From assembly GCF_024834045.1 (NCBI RefSeq), contig NZ_JANUXW010000001.1, forward strand, positions 1 to 64,000: a stretch of DNA of 64,000 nucleotides. Reading direction: 5' to 3'. Position numbers and translations under genes: made by a program. Of the stretch, positions 9,399 through 20,231 are shown piece after piece (within the stretch, counting starts at the first letter, position 1; every line of letters starts with the position of its first letter). The DNA is from Neisseria montereyensis. Lineage in GTDB: Bacteria > Pseudomonadota > Gammaproteobacteria > Burkholderiales > Neisseriaceae. The notes under the pieces were generated by a model that was not told the DNA's origin, searched no databases, and saw only the letters and a program-made list of their open reading frames with translations.

Positions 9399-10379
9399 TT
9401 ATTGCTGATGCGATAACATCACAATCAAACTTTCCAGCTCTTGTGGTAAATCGGCTTTTAAATGTAACGGCTCGCCGGTTAAAGGATGCTGTAAATGTAA
9501 TTCCGATGCGTGTAGAAACATTCGCTTTAAACCCAATTTTTGCAGCCGTTTATTGGCCTGGTAATCACCGTAACGTTCATCGCCTGCAATCGGGCAGTGT
9601 TGCGATTGCATATGGACGCGTATTTGATGGGTACGACCGGTTTTTAAGGTTGCTTCTACCAAGGTGAGGTGCGAAAGCCCGATTTGATATAAAACACCGC
9701 CTGAAAACCGCTTTAAAACTTTGAAAATGGTATGGGCAGTTTGCCCCTCGTCGCTAACCCGTACCATTTTTTCACCTTGCGCACCCGTGTATTTAAATAA
9801 CGGTAGTTTGATGTGGCGGATATTGTCTTTGATTTCACCGACACCCAAAGCCAAATAAACTTTTTTGGGATGATCATTGCGGATGGCTTCATGCAGTTTC
9901 ACCAGTGCACTGCGTTTTTTGGCCACCATCAATAATCCGCTGGTGTCTTTATCTAGGCGGTGAACCAGCTCTAAATAACGTGCTTCAGGGCGTGCCCGCC
10001 GTAATTGTTCGATAACACCGAAGCTTACCCCGCTGCCGCCATGAACCGCCACGCCGCTGGGTTTGTTGATGACCAATAATGCATCGTCCTCATAAACAAT
10101 ATCGAATACCCGCGCGGGAATGGACTGTTGTTTTTCAGACGGCCTTTGTTTTTCGGCAATGCGAACCGGCGGAATACGCAATATATCACCCGAAACAATA
10201 CGGTCGGTAGGCTTGCAACGTTTTTTATTCAAACGCACTTCACCGGCACGGATAATGCGGTGGATGTGGCTTTTAGGCACGCCTTTTAAGGTTTTGATTA
10301 AGAAGTTATCCAACCTCTGCCCGGCTTCTTCGTCGGAAATGCGGATATGGTTAACCAAGTCTTTGCTAATTGTCGGCAT
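9399..10379 (-). CDS. rluC: Ribosomal large subunit pseudouridine synthase RluC
   Basis: Pseudouridine synthase of 326 residues. An N-terminal S4-like RNA-binding domain (AGQRLDNFLIKTLKGVPKSH, residues 19-38) is followed by the RluA-type catalytic domain. The catalytic aspartate lies in ELVHRLDKDTSGLL near residue 143, and GRTHQIRVHMQSQ and GDERYGD are conserved. RluC modifies three uridines in 23S rRNA. It is divergent from rne across a long leader. The same pairing, with rne and rluC back to back, is widespread in proteobacteria, which supports RluC over RluD. One DUS lies inside the coding region near 10135. Confidence 0.93.
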   Translation of the reverse strand: MPTISKDLVNHIRISDEEAGQRLDNFLIKTLKGVPKSHIHRIIRAGEVRLNKKRCKPTDRIVSGDILRIPPVRIAEKQRPSEKQQSIPARVFDIVYEDDALLVINKPSGVAVHGGSGVSFGVIEQLRRARPEARYLELVHRLDKDTSGLLMVAKKRSALVKLHEAIRNDHPKKVYLALGVGEIKDNIRHIKLPLFKYTGAQGEKMVRVSDEGQTAHTIFKVLKRFSGGVLYQIGLSHLTLVEATLKTGRTHQIRVHMQSQHCPIAGDERYGDYQANKRLQKLGLKRMFLHASELHLQHPLTGEPLHLKADLPQELESLIVMLSHQQ

Positions 10380-10946
10380 TTTCTCTATAATCCATTACGT
10401 TTTCAGGTGTTGTGTTATCCGAAACCGGAGCATCTGAAAATTTACTGTAAACTGGAATTTTATACTAAAAAGCACGCCATAAAGCATTTCCTTTATCTGC
10501 CGCCAAGCCCGGCGGGTAAAGATGTAATTAAGTTTGACCTTTTCCGGCAGGCTTACCGACAAGCAGTAAGACGCATCAGGCACCAAACGCCCGCGCAGCC
10601 ATCGGTAACACAACTGTCCGGACGGTAATGAAGAAGACGGCTCAGATTTTATCGGGTTTCGCGCCGACGGCGCGAAATCGCGCAGGTATACGACACTTGT
10701 TTGTCCGCTCTGTATTTAGATGCAAACCGATACCGCTATCAGACCATAAAAAAGACTGATTCCGTTTCAGCGGCAAACAACGTTAAATAAGTAATATAAA
10801 ACCCAAGTATGCCTTATGTTCTTTACTTTCCTTCTCGTTCAGATAATGCCCCACACGCCGTTTCAGACGGCCTGATCAATTGGCGGCTTATAAGCGTTGA
10901 ATACTGATTACACGCCTCGTGGGTGCAGAATAATAACGAGGTTGTT
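10380..10946 (+). promoter_or_regulatory. rne-rluC divergent intergenic region and long rne leader
   Basis: There is no convincing gene in these 567 bases. The most striking element is a perfect hairpin at 10657-10677 (TTTCGCGCC, three bases, GGCGCGAAA). A DUS lies at about 10861-10872. RNase E is autoregulated through a structured 5' leader in enterobacteria; this leader could do the same, but that is inference from position and structure only. Confidence 0.5.
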
Positions 10947-13865
10947 ATGAAACGTATGTTATTTAATGCCACGCAAGCAGAAGAACTGCGCGTGGCGATT
11001 GTCGATGGACAAAACCTATTGGATTTGGATATCGAAACGCTGGGTAAAGAACAGCGTAAAGGTAATATCTATAAAGGTATTATCACCCGTATCGAACCGT
11101 CGCTCGAAGCGTGCTTTGTGGATTACGGCACCGACCGCCACGGTTTCCTCCCGTTCAAAGAAGTTTCCCGTTCCTATTTTCAAGACTATGAAGGCGGCCG
11201 CGCCCGTATTCAAGACGTTTTGAAAGAGGGAATGGAAGTTATCGTTCAGGTTGAAAAAGACGAACGCGGCAATAAAGGCGCTGCCTTAACCACGTTTGTC
11301 AGCTTGGCCGGACGTTATCTGGTTTTAATGCCTAATAATCCTCGCGGTGGCGGTGTTTCTCGCCGTATCGAAGGTGAAGACCGTCAGGAATTGAAAGCGG
11401 CTATGGCCGAATTGGATGTTCCGCGTGGTATGAGCCTGATTGCGCGTACAGCCGGTATCGGCCGCAGCGTAGAAGAGTTGCAATGGGATTTCAATTATTT
11501 GCAACAACTCTGGCATGCCATTGAAGAAGCCGGTAATGCGCATAACGATCCTTATCTGCTGTTTATGGAAAGCTCGCTGCTTATCCGTGCCATCCGTGAT
11601 TATTATCGCCCGGATATCGGCGAAATTCTGGTGGATAATCAGGAAGTATTCGAGCAGATTTCAGAGTTTATGAGCTATGTGATGCCTAACAGCATAGGCC
11701 GTCTGAAACTGTATCAAGACCACACACCGTTATTCTCTCGTTTCCAAATCGAACACCAAATCGAAAGCGCATTCTCGCGCAGTGTTTCCCTGCCGTCCGG
11801 CGGCGCGATTGTGATTGACCATACCGAAGCTTTGGTTTCAATCGACGTGAACTCTGCCCGTGCTACCCGCGGTGCCGATATCGAAGAAACCGCCTTTAAA
11901 ACCAATATGGAAGCGGCGGAAGAGGTTGCACGCCAAATGCGTTTACGCGACTTGGGCGGCTTGGTGGTTATCGACTTTATCGATATGGAAAACAACAAGC
12001 ACCAACGCGATGTGGAAGCCACTTTACGCGAAGCACTGAAAAAAGACCGCGCCCGTGTGCAGATGGGTAAACTCAGCCGCTTCGGTTTGTTGGAGCTATC
12101 CCGCCAACGCCTGAAACCGGCTTTAGGCGAAAGCAGCCATCATACCTGCCCGCGTTGTGGCGGAACGGGTGTTATCCGCAGTATTGAATCTACCGCTTTA
12201 CATGTGTTGCGTATCATCCAAGAAGAGGCTATGAAAGACAATACCGGCGAAGTACATGCGCAAGTGCCGGTTGATGTGGCAACTTTCTTGTTGAATGAGA
12301 AACGTGCCGAATTGTTCGGCCTTGAAGAGCGCTTGGATGTATCGGTATTCTTGATTCCGAATATCCATCTTGAAAATCCTCATTATGAGATTAACCGTGT
12401 CCGCAATGATGATGTCGATGAAAATGCCGACCCGAGCTATAAACGTGTTGCTATGCCGGAAGAAGACGAAACGGAAAAACTTTTCGGTGGCGGCGAAAAG
12501 GCTAAAGCGACCCGTCCCGAACCTGCTGTTAAAGGTGTGCAACATACCGAGCCTGCGCCGGTTGTCAGCAAAGTTGCCGAGCATACTTCTTGGTGGAACA
12601 ATGTAAAATCATGGTTGGCTAAAATCTTTGGCAATTCGACAGCCGTAGAAAAGGCAGCCGAGCCGGTGGCAACCGAAAAACGCAAGCAGGGTGGTAACGG
12701 CAATGGCCAAAACGGTAACCGTCAGCCGAAGCGCCGTCGCACGCAACGCCGGAACTCAAACCGTAAACGTCAGGATAACGACGCTAAAGAAAACATGCCT
12801 ATCGAGCAGAACGGTAATAAAGATAACGGCAATAGCAATAATAGTAATGGTAATAATGCGGGTAGCCGCGAACAGCGCAATAACCGCCGTAATGAAAACC
12901 GTGAACGCAATAACCGTCAGTCAAATATCGAATCGGGTAAAACCGAGCGTAATGTAGATACGGATAACCGCGAAAACGGAAAAGAAAACGGTGCGCAACA
13001 AGAGAGCCGCCGCAATGGCAACCGTCAGGAAAAAGCCGTAGCAGTGGCTGCTGTTGCTACCGTAGCAAATAGTGCTACCGAAACAGAAAAGACTGTCGAA
13101 AAAACTGCTGTATCGGAAGCTCCGGCACAAACGGGTACCTCAGAGCGCAAAGAAAACCGCGGTAATAACCGCCGCGAAAGAGATCGTAACCGCAACCGTG
13201 ACCAACGCGACCGCCGCAACAGCAATAAAAAACGTAATATTCCGTCTGCCGCTAAGATTGAGCATTATCTGAATATTGGCGAAGCAGCTGAAAAAGTACG
13301 CTTTGCAGTGGCGCATGTGTTTGGGGAAGCAAAAGAGCAACCGGTTGCGATTTCCGTACCTGCTCCTACTGCTGAAGCGGTGAATCATAGCAACGATGAG
13401 CCGTTGGTTGTAGTACTGCCTGCTGCCGCTAGTGTTGATGTGCCTGCAAGCGAGCCTGCTTTGTTTGCTATCGAAGAGCAATCGGAAACCAGTGTTACAA
13501 CAGCTGCGGTATCGATGGATGAGCAATCTATTATTGAATTGGCCGTATCCAATGCCGAGCAAGCTTTGCAAAAAGTGGTTGGTATCGGTGTGCTTGAAAG
13601 TACGACGACTACCGCTGTTTCTGAAAGTAGAAACGATGTAGAAAATCATATGGTTGCTACTACCGAAACCCATAATCTGATTTCAGACGGCCTTGATCTC
13701 GGCGGGTTGATTTTAGTACAAACCCGTGCGGATGCGTTGGAAGCTGCTGCTTCATGGAAGCAACCCGAACAAACAGCAGTTTTACGTCGTTCGGATGTGC
13801 CGAAAAAAGTGGAAGTGGAAGCCGACAATGTTCCATTGGTTCAAGTTGAGACCAGTAAACACTAA
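10947..13865 (+). CDS. rne: Ribonuclease E
   Basis: Essential endoribonuclease and degradosome scaffold of 972 residues, counted from the ATG at 10947 ([15 protein letters not shown]). A GTG 24 bases upstream is in frame but would add residues not seen in the family. The S1 domain is near 35-120, the DNase I-like catalytic core carries [17 protein letters not shown] near 295 and VVIDFIDME near 338, and the Zn-link CPRCGGTG is near 400. Beyond about residue 500 the protein becomes a low-complexity scaffold: an Asn/Arg/Gly-rich tract (about 570-700), a second Arg/Asn patch (about 735-770), then an Ala/Val/Glu-rich tail. The arginine-rich tracts are expected to bind RNA. A DUS lies near the 3' end (13682) and an ordinary GC hairpin terminates the gene. 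Confidence 0.95.
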   Translation: MKRMLFNATQAEELRVAIVDGQNLLDLDIETLGKEQRKGNIYKGIITRIEPSLEACFVDYGTDRHGFLPFKEVSRSYFQDYEGGRARIQDVLKEGMEVIVQVEKDERGNKGAALTTFVSLAGRYLVLMPNNPRGGGVSRRIEGEDRQELKAAMAELDVPRGMSLIARTAGIGRSVEELQWDFNYLQQLWHAIEEAGNAHNDPYLLFMESSLLIRAIRDYYRPDIGEILVDNQEVFEQISEFMSYVMPNSIGRLKLYQDHTPLFSRFQIEHQIESAFSRSVSLPSGGAIVIDHTEALVSIDVNSARATRGADIEETAFKTNMEAAEEVARQMRLRDLGGLVVIDFIDMENNKHQRDVEATLREALKKDRARVQMGKLSRFGLLELSRQRLKPALGESSHHTCPRCGGTGVIRSIESTALHVLRIIQEEAMKDNTGEVHAQVPVDVATFLLNEKRAELFGLEERLDVSVFLIPNIHLENPHYEINRVRNDDVDENADPSYKRVAMPEEDETEKLFGGGEKAKATRPEPAVKGVQHTEPAPVVSKVAEHTSWWNNVKSWLAKIFGNSTAVEKAAEPVATEKRKQGGNGNGQNGNRQPKRRRTQRRNSNRKRQDNDAKENMPIEQNGNKDNGNSNNSNGNNAGSREQRNNRRNENRERNNRQSNIESGKTERNVDTDNRENGKENGAQQESRRNGNRQEKAVAVAAVATVANSATETEKTVEKTAVSEAPAQTGTSERKENRGNNRRERDRNRNRDQRDRRNSNKKRNIPSAAKIEHYLNIGEAAEKVRFAVAHVFGEAKEQPVAISVPAPTAEAVNHSNDEPLVVVLPAAASVDVPASEPALFAIEEQSETSVTTAAVSMDEQSIIELAVSNAEQALQKVVGIGVLESTTTTAVSESRNDVENHMVATTETHNLISDGLDLGGLILVQTRADALEAAASWKQPEQTAVLRRSDVPKKVEVEADNVPLVQVETSKH

Positions 13866-13879
13866 ATAGCAGTCATACA

Positions 13880-13907
13880 AAAGCCCGATCATTGCATCGG
13901 GCTTTTT
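13880..13907 (+). terminator. Rho-independent terminator of rne
   Basis: AAAGCCCGAT, a six-base loop, ATCGGGCTTT, then a T run, 15 bases past the rne stop. This one does not use DUS arms. Confidence 0.85.
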
Positions 13908-14057
13908 CTAAAGAGAGTGGTTTTGTTATTATAAAACAAGACAAAAGTCTATTCTCTTAGTAGGTACATATATAGAATGGATTAAATTACTTAAATAATG
14001 AGTTTAAATGTTAAATTATTTTTAAATAAATTAATGGTTTAAAAGAGCACATCTAAT

Positions 14058-15464
14058 ATGAGTTGGAATGTCACTGCGGATCAGCGTTCGATAAAAAAAT
14101 ATATGCCTTATCTTTTAGCAACTGCTATTTTTATGCAGATGCTAGATGCGACTATTCTAAATACAGCATTGCCTGCTATTGCTAAAGATTTGAATGAATC
14201 TGCTTTAAACATGCAGTCTGCTATTGTGAGTTATGCGCTTACTTTGGCTATATTTATTCCGATTAGTGGGTATTTGGCGGATAAATTTGGTACTAAAAAG
14301 GTTTTTATCGTATCTATTTTTGTTTTTAGTCTGGGTTCTTTATTTTGTGCCTTATCCGGCAGTTTAATCCAATTAGATATATCAAGGGTGGTACAAGGGA
14401 TGGGCGGAGCACTTATGACGCCTGTAGCCAGATTGGCTATGATAAAAACCTATCCTAAAAATGAATTGGTTGGTGCTATGAATTACGCCATTATTCCGGC
14501 TTTGATTGGTCCGATTTTAGGGCCGCTGGTTGGTGGTTATTTGGTGGAAATAATGAGCTGGCACTGGATATTTTTAATCAACATTCCAATGGGATTGTTG
14601 GGTATTTTATTCAGCTTAAAATATATGCCGGATTATTCACTTAAATCCTCCAGGCTTGATGTGGTCGGCTTTTTAATTTTTGGTGTTTCTTCCATTTTAT
14701 TATCTATTGCTTTAGAACTCACCGGACATTCAGAAAATTACATACTTGAGTCTATCTTGATGTTTTTAGGTGTGTTCATGATGGTTTTTTATTATTTATA
14801 TGCTAAAAAAGCAAAAAACCCAATATTCCCGCTTGGATTATTTTTAATCAGAACATTTAGAGTCGGTGTGATTGGAAACTTGATTACACGTTTAGGAATC
14901 GGTTCTATCCCCTTGCTTGTTCCTTTGCTTATTCAATTGGCTTATGGTCAATCCCCCTCTATATCCGGTTGGATTATTGCACCAATGGCATTGGCTGCCA
15001 TGTTTACAAAACCATTTGTCATTCCTATTATTAATAGATTTGGGTATAGGAATATATTAATATTTAACACCATAATTTTAGGTATTTTAATTGGTTCTCT
15101 TTCCATCCCAAGTGAGAAAATGCCTATTTACTGGTTTATTCCTGTTATGTTAATTATCGGGTGTTTAAACTCTATTCAATTTACCGCAATGAATTCTATT
15201 ACCGTTGCTAATTTAAGAGATAACCAAACCAGTAGTGGAAATAGTTTAATTAGTGTAAACCAACAGCTTGCCATTGGATTTGGCATCGCTATGGGGTTGA
15301 GTATTTTAAAATTTGCAGAAAATACCGAGTGGATATCACATAATAATATCCACACGGCTTTTCAATATACATTTATCTTTTTAGGGGTGTTTACTGTTTT
15401 ATCGTCTATGATATTTAGATGGTTGCATCCAAAAGACGGTAATAATCTTAAGTCAAAGAAATAA
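14058..15464 (+). CDS. MFS drug efflux transporter, DHA2 (EmrB/QacA) family
   Basis: Membrane protein of 468 residues with about 14 predicted helices, the DHA2 topology. MLDATILNTALPAIAKDLN (near residue 28) is the family's first-helix signature, and GYLADKFGTKKVF (near 74) is MFS motif A. VVQGMGGALMTPVARLAMI is motif B-like and ALIGPILGPLVGGYLVE is the antiporter motif C. Closest in style to HsrA/EmrB-type proton-drug antiporters, although no membrane-fusion partner is encoded nearby. The gene is markedly more AT-rich than rne and rbsK, contains no DUS, and uses many ATA, TTA and AAT codons. These features suggest acquisition. Substrate cannot be told from sequence. Confidence 0.85.
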   Translation: MSWNVTADQRSIKKYMPYLLATAIFMQMLDATILNTALPAIAKDLNESALNMQSAIVSYALTLAIFIPISGYLADKFGTKKVFIVSIFVFSLGSLFCALSGSLIQLDISRVVQGMGGALMTPVARLAMIKTYPKNELVGAMNYAIIPALIGPILGPLVGGYLVEIMSWHWIFLINIPMGLLGILFSLKYMPDYSLKSSRLDVVGFLIFGVSSILLSIALELTGHSENYILESILMFLGVFMMVFYYLYAKKAKNPIFPLGLFLIRTFRVGVIGNLITRLGIGSIPLLVPLLIQLAYGQSPSISGWIIAPMALAAMFTKPFVIPIINRFGYRNILIFNTIILGILIGSLSIPSEKMPIYWFIPVMLIIGCLNSIQFTAMNSITVANLRDNQTSSGNSLISVNQQLAIGFGIAMGLSILKFAENTEWISHNNIHTAFQYTFIFLGVFTVLSSMIFRWLHPKDGNNLKSKK

Positions 15465-15594
15465 GCTTTAATGCAAAATACCTAGTCAAACTTTTGGCCT
15501 TTCTATGTATCTCTTTTTTCAAAATCGGCTTCTATAATTTCACAAATAGAGAGATTAATAGCTGTGTGTTTTCTATTCTAAAGGAAAATCTAAT

Positions 15595-15864
15595 ATGAGC
15601 CATGTGATTCAACATATTCCTGAGCAACAGAAATTTATTTTATCGGTGGAAGGCAAAGAAGCAGGGTTTATTCACTATTTGTCAGATAACAATACTTGGG
15701 ATATTACCCATACGGTGGTTGATCCGGCATTTCGCGGCCAAGGCTTGGCGCGTATTTTGGTGGATGCTGTTATTGAATACACCGAGCAAAACCATATCCG
15801 CTTGATTGCCCATTGCGATTATGCCGAAGTGATTTTGCAGAGACATCGGGCAAGCAAAAAATAA
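15595..15864 (+). CDS. Small GNAT-like N-acetyltransferase (YidJ/COG2388 type)
   Basis: Protein of 89 residues consisting of a minimal GNAT fold. The acetyl-CoA loop is FRGQGLARILVDAVIEY near residues 43-59, preceded by the TWDITHTVVDPA strand and followed by LIAHCDYAEVILQRH, which matches the C-terminal CxY..V..RH pattern of the family. These small acetyltransferases resemble human GTLF3/NATD1; substrates are unknown. A good AAGGAAA precedes the start. Flanked by non-coding DNA on both sides, with one DUS downstream near 15936, so it is probably transcribed alone. Confidence 0.85.
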   Translation: MSHVIQHIPEQQKFILSVEGKEAGFIHYLSDNNTWDITHTVVDPAFRGQGLARILVDAVIEYTEQNHIRLIAHCDYAEVILQRHRASKK

Positions 15865-16102
15865 TCGAGTGTGTAAACCATTCGTGTGCGCCCGGAGGAT
15901 ATTCAAATATGCAATATAGTGGATTGATATCTTTAGGCCGTCTGAAAATACAATTGGCTGTATTTTAAATAATGATGGTTTATGTTCATTGCTAAGTTGT
16001 ACATGTAAAACTATCATACTGTCTCTGAATCAATAGCATGAAATCGGCATCAATAGCTGTCTTTTTGTGCATAATCTTTGGCTGTTAATAAAGGAAAGCA
16101 TG

Positions 16103-17008
16103 ATGCAAACCCCTAGAATTACCGTAATCGGCAGCATTAATATCGATTTGGTAACCGGCTCGCCGCGTTTCCCTCAACCGGGTGAAACGCTGCTTGGTAC
16201 GTCTTTTGAACGTTTTATGGGCGGGAAAGGCGCGAATCAAGCGGTGGCTGCTGCCCGTTTAGGTGCCGATGTTTGTATGATTGGGGCGGTTGGTGACGAT
16301 GGTTTCGGAAAAGAAGCGATTGCTCATTTGCAAAATGAAGGCATAGATACCACTCATATTAAGGTTCTGCCCGATTTGTCTACAGGCATGGCCAATATTA
16401 CCGTGGCCAATGGGGATAACCATATTATTGTGATTTCCGGCGCGAATTTCGGCATTACGCCGGACGATATTGAAGCCTGCGAAGCACAAATTGCGGCATC
16501 CGATGTTGTGCTAAGCCAACTTGAAATCCCGATGGTATGTGTGATAACGGCAGCCAAATTGGCACGCAAACACCATAAGCCGTTTATCCTCAATCCGGCG
16601 CCGGCACAAAAACTGCCTGTTGAATTGCTTGAGTTGGTTACTTTACTCACGCCCAATGCTTACGAACTGGCCATTAGTTTGGGGTTGTCGGAAGATACGC
16701 CAACCGAAAGCCTTATCCGTGAGTCCGGCTGCTCTGTATTGATGACTTGCGGTAAAGAAGGGGTGATGTATAACGATGAAAACGGCAATATTCAGCGCCA
16801 ACACGGGTTTACCGTTGAAGCCGTGGATACGACCGGTGCAGGTGATACGTTTAACGGTGCCTTTGCCGTATTCTCATCTTTGGGCATGGAAGCCGCAACG
16901 AGAAAGGCCAATGCGGCTGCGGCACTATCGGTAACCCAAGCCGGTGCGCAAAGCGGCATGCCGACTTTAGAAGCATTGGAAGCATTTTTAGCCAAACAAG
17001 GTGGTTAA
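16103..17008 (+). CDS. rbsK: Ribokinase
   Basis: PfkB-family sugar kinase of about 301 residues that phosphorylates D-ribose at O5. The start at 16103 (MQTPRITVIGSINIDLV) has AAGGA seven bases upstream; an ATG three bases earlier is also possible. The N-terminal motif GSINIDLV, the PfkB signature 1 region FMGGKGANQAVAAARLGADV near residue 40, and signature 2 DTTGAGDTFNGAFA near residue 245 with catalytic Asp (GAGD) are all present. No ribose transporter or RbsR is adjacent, so it may serve internal ribose or nucleoside salvage. Convergent with hisD across a DUS terminator. Confidence 0.9.
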   Translation: MQTPRITVIGSINIDLVTGSPRFPQPGETLLGTSFERFMGGKGANQAVAAARLGADVCMIGAVGDDGFGKEAIAHLQNEGIDTTHIKVLPDLSTGMANITVANGDNHIIVISGANFGITPDDIEACEAQIAASDVVLSQLEIPMVCVITAAKLARKHHKPFILNPAPAQKLPVELLELVTLLTPNAYELAISLGLSEDTPTESLIRESGCSVLMTCGKEGVMYNDENGNIQRQHGFTVEAVDTTGAGDTFNGAFAVFSSLGMEAATRKANAAAALSVTQAGAQSGMPTLEALEAFLAKQGG

Positions 17009-17021
17009 AATATTTTTTAAT

Positions 17022-17055
17022 AAAAAGGCCGTCTGAAAGATTTCAGACGGCTTTT
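17022..17055. terminator. Inverted DUS pair between rbsK and hisD
   Basis: AAAAGGCCGTCTGAAA and TTTCAGACGGCTTTT arms flank a short loop, with A and T runs on either side. Convergent genes on both sides can share it. Confidence 0.8.
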
Positions 17056-17085
17056 CAATGAGTATAAAACAAGATAGGTTATTGA

Positions 17086-18396
17086 TTATTCATCTTGTAA
17101 ACGGAATTCTGCTGCCCGCGCGTGGGCGGTGAGTCTTTCCCCGTGTGCCAAAATACTGGCGGTTTTGCCCAACTTTTGCGCGCCTTCTTTGGAAACCTGA
17201 ATCAGGCTGGAGCGTTTTTGGAAATCGTAAGTACCGAGCGGGGAAGAGAAGCGGGCGGTGCGGCTGGTGGGCAATACATGGTTGGGGCCGGCACAATAAT
17301 CGCCCAAGCTTTCGCTGGTATAAGGGCCCATAAAAATCGCACCGGCATGGCGGATTTCGGCAACCCATTCTTGCGGATTGGCAACGGATAATTCCAAATG
17401 TTCGGGAGCAACATAGTTGGCTACCTCGCAAGCATCTTTCAAATCTTTAGCCAGAATCATAATACCTCGATTGCCTAAAGACGCTTCGATAATATCGCGG
17501 CGCGGCATTTCTTCAATCAGTTTGTCCATGGCCGTCTGAACATCATCGAGATACTGTTGCGAAGTCGAAATTAAAATGGCTTGGGCAATTTCATCATGTT
17601 CCGCTTGGCTGAATAAATCCATAGCCACCCATTCGGCAGGTGTGGTGCCGTCGGCAATCACCAAGATTTCAGACGGCCCGGCAACCATATCAATGCCGAC
17701 AACCCCGAATACACGGCGTTTGGCCGCGGCCACAAAAGCATTCCCCGGCCCGGTGATTTTATCGACTTGCGGAATGGTTTCGGTACCATATGCCAAGGCC
17801 GCTACTGCTTGTGCGCCGCCAATCGTGAAAACATTGGTCACACCGGCAACATAGGCAGCAGCCAAAACAATATCGTTACGCTCGCCTTTTGGGGTAGGCA
17901 CCACCATTATAATTTCCGGCACACCGGCCACATGCGCAGGCATGGCATTCATAATCACCGAGCTGGGATAGGCCGCTTTGCCACCGGGCACATAAATACC
18001 GACACGGTCGAGTGGGGTGATTTGCTGGCCAAGCAGGGTGCCGTCTTCATCGGTATAAGACCATGATTCCATTTTCTGATGGCGGTGGTATTTTTCCACA
18101 CGGGCGGCAGCGGTTTGCAAAGCGGTTTGGGTGGTTTCGGGTAGGCGTTCGAATGCGGCTTTTAAGTCGGCTTGGCTCAGCATTAAGTCCTGCATGGATT
18201 GGGCATTAGTACCGTCGAATTTATTGGTGTATTCGATAACCGCCGCATCGCCGCGCTTTTGAACATCGGTACAAATATCGGCTACGATTTGATCTACTTT
18301 AGGATCTTGTGCGGTTTCAAAGGCCAGTAATGCTTTGAGTTCGGATTGGAAGTTGGGCGACTGTGTGTTTTTTCTTATTATATTTATTTTAGTCAT
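17086..18396 (-). CDS. hisD: Histidinol dehydrogenase
   Basis: Enzyme of 436 residues that performs the last two oxidations of histidine synthesis, histidinol to histidine with two [24 protein letters not shown] near residue 133, the [12 protein letters not shown] stretch near 240 and FSQAEHDE near 263 hold conserved zinc and catalytic residues. [20 protein letters not shown], near 370, completes the signature. Length is normal. In other neisseriae I recall hisD standing close to hisG with hisC and hisB after it. Here hisG is 7.5 kb upstream on the same strand, separated by an AT-rich island, and the region after hisD is occupied by rbsK. Confidence 0.95.
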   Translation of the reverse strand: MTKINIIRKNTQSPNFQSELKALLAFETAQDPKVDQIVADICTDVQKRGDAAVIEYTNKFDGTNAQSMQDLMLSQADLKAAFERLPETTQTALQTAAARVEKYHRHQKMESWSYTDEDGTLLGQQITPLDRVGIYVPGGKAAYPSSVIMNAMPAHVAGVPEIIMVVPTPKGERNDIVLAAAYVAGVTNVFTIGGAQAVAALAYGTETIPQVDKITGPGNAFVAAAKRRVFGVVGIDMVAGPSEILVIADGTTPAEWVAMDLFSQAEHDEIAQAILISTSQQYLDDVQTAMDKLIEEMPRRDIIEASLGNRGIMILAKDLKDACEVANYVAPEHLELSVANPQEWVAEIRHAGAIFMGPYTSESLGDYCAGPNHVLPTSRTARFSSPLGTYDFQKRSSLIQVSKEGAQKLGKTASILAHGERLTAHARAAEFRLQDE

Positions 18397-18921
18397 ATTG
18401 TCTCCTAAACTTTTATGTTTTCAAAATGATGGATTTGATGAAGGTAAGAATACCATACCGTTTATTTTAGTCGATTCGCTATTGTAGCGGCTTGTTCGGG
18501 CGAATGTTGAACTATTGTCAGACAATAGTTGTATCAGATGCCGATAATACTATAAATAATGATTAATCGTATGCTTTTTAAGAGCTGGATATAATTGGAT
18601 ATTTGTTCATAATTATTAACTTATAATTGATTTTGTTTGTATTGGCTTGTTCAACTTTCTTATCAGATTGATTTGAACTAATTTGTATCAATTATAGTTT
18701 CTTGGTTAATTTGTTTTATGAATTGAGTATATGTGTTTTTGGTTATGATTATATATAAATACGTTATTTCTATTTCTAAAAACCGAGTTATATAATATTA
18801 CAGATTTTTATTATAAATAGTTGTTTCTTAATAAAAATATATTGAATTACCATGTGATTTCATCAATATCGGCATGGATAATTTATCTGAATATTAGGAA
18901 TGTTTTTAGGAGGAAAATATC
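18397..18921. other. AT-rich gap of 525 bases between hisD and yedE
   Basis: This divergent intergenic region contains no supportable open reading frame, no DUS, and no obvious repeat. It is strongly AT-rich with A/T homopolymer patches. It must carry the promoters for hisD (leftward) and yedE (rightward); I could not pick convincing -35/-10 pairs. An AGGAGG-like site (TAGGAGGAAAATATC) at about 18909 precedes yedE. Confidence 0.6.
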
Positions 18922-20199
18922 ATGAGCACAATACAAACAGTTGATGTTTCCAGTGTGCAAAACAGCCATAATCAGGATAATCAAAATCAGAATAATCAGA
19001 AACTAACATTGGCAGCACCGCAAAAAACCTTGGTGGTAGGTGGTGCTGTTGTTGGGTTGGGGTTATTGGTTTATTTATTAACAACACAAAGTTTGTCGCA
19101 GTCTTTGCTGCTTATCTTAGGTTTTTTATTGGGACTCACCTTATTCCATGCAAGGTTTGGTTTTACCTCTGCTTTCCAGCGTATGGCGGCAGTGGGAAAC
19201 GGGCAGGCATTGCGGGCACATATGTTGATGTTGGCGGTTGCCGTTACTCTGTTTGCACCTATTTTAGCGTACGGGGTGAGTTTTTTTGATATTCCCGTTG
19301 CCGGTGATGTTGCGCCGGTCGGTGTGAGCTTGGTTGTGGGTGCGTTCTTGTTTGGTGTCGGAATGCAGCTTGGCGGTGGTTGCGCTTCCGGTACGCTTTT
19401 CACGATGGGTAGCGGACGAACCATCATGTTTATTACGCTGATCTTTTTTATTATCGGCTCAACAATAGGAGCATATCATTTACCGTTTTGGACCGAGCAA
19501 ATGCCGTCATTAGGTTCATATTCTTTGGCAACCTCAACAGGTTGGGGCTATGGTGGCGCATGGTTGGCTTCTATTGTGTTGTTTGGCTTAATCGCTTGGA
19601 TTACTTTGGTGATTGAAAAGAAAAAAAATCCACCGAGAATCGCCCCGTTACCATCAGCAGTAGGTTGGAAACGTCTATTAAGAGGCTCTTGGCCTTTATT
19701 TGCGGCTGCCGTTGCATTGGCTGTATTGAATGCGCTGACCTTAATGACCCGCGGTTCGCCATGGGGTATTACTTCCGGTTTTGCATTGTGGGGTTCTAAA
19801 CTGGCCAGTCTCGGCGGTATAGATGTTGCCAGTTGGGGCTATTGGCAGGGTAATAGGGCGGCTATTTTGCAAGGCTCCATTTTTGCAGATACAACAACCG
19901 TATTAAACTTTGGCATTATTATCGGTGCCTTTGTGGCTTCTGCTGCGGCAGGATTGTTTAAGCTGACGAATATTACTTGGAATCGGTTTTTAGCATCGGT
20001 AGTGGGCGGATTATTAATGGGCTATGGTGCACGTTTGGCATTCGGTTGCAATATCGGTGCTTATTTCGGTGGCATTGCATCCTTTAGCTTACATGGTTAT
20101 GTTTGGGGCATCTTGGCAATGGCAGGAACTTTTGTGGCTTTGTATTTACGTCCTTTGTTTGGATTGTCTGTGCCGAAACAGACAGATACATTCTGCTAG
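18922..20199 (+). CDS. YeeE/YedE family transporter (thiosulfate/sulfur-compound uptake type)
   Basis: Polytopic membrane protein of 425 residues with about ten helices arranged as two DUF395 repeats. The characteristic cysteine-glycine motifs are GGGCASGTLFTMGSGR near residue 154 and LAFGCNIGAYFGGIASFS near 375. The family includes YeeE/TsuA thiosulfate importers and YedE proteins linked to selenium or sulfur metabolism. No TusA-like partner gene follows, unlike the usual yeeE-yeeD pair. The first 30 residues are an unusual Asn/Gln-rich cytoplasmic tail. A strong AGGAGG precedes the start. The gene is AT-rich with no DUS. A decayed copy of its middle and 3' part occurs at 24353-24522. Confidence 0.85.
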   Translation: MSTIQTVDVSSVQNSHNQDNQNQNNQKLTLAAPQKTLVVGGAVVGLGLLVYLLTTQSLSQSLLLILGFLLGLTLFHARFGFTSAFQRMAAVGNGQALRAHMLMLAVAVTLFAPILAYGVSFFDIPVAGDVAPVGVSLVVGAFLFGVGMQLGGGCASGTLFTMGSGRTIMFITLIFFIIGSTIGAYHLPFWTEQMPSLGSYSLATSTGWGYGGAWLASIVLFGLIAWITLVIEKKKNPPRIAPLPSAVGWKRLLRGSWPLFAAAVALAVLNALTLMTRGSPWGITSGFALWGSKLASLGGIDVASWGYWQGNRAAILQGSIFADTTTVLNFGIIIGAFVASAAAGLFKLTNITWNRFLASVVGGLLMGYGARLAFGCNIGAYFGGIASFSLHGYVWGILAMAGTFVALYLRPLFGLSVPKQTDTFC

Positions 20200-20231
20200 T
20201 AAGTAAAATATCTTATGATAAATGATAAATA

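Noticed and set aside
12437-13673. Long open frames on the opposite strand and other frames of rne
   Set aside because: They are shadows of the low-complexity Asn/Arg-rich rne scaffold region, with no ribosome sites or family features.
15914-15930. ATATAGTGGATTGATAT as a Correia element end
   Set aside because: Only the first dozen bases resemble the Correia terminal repeat, and no second end or internal core is found nearby.
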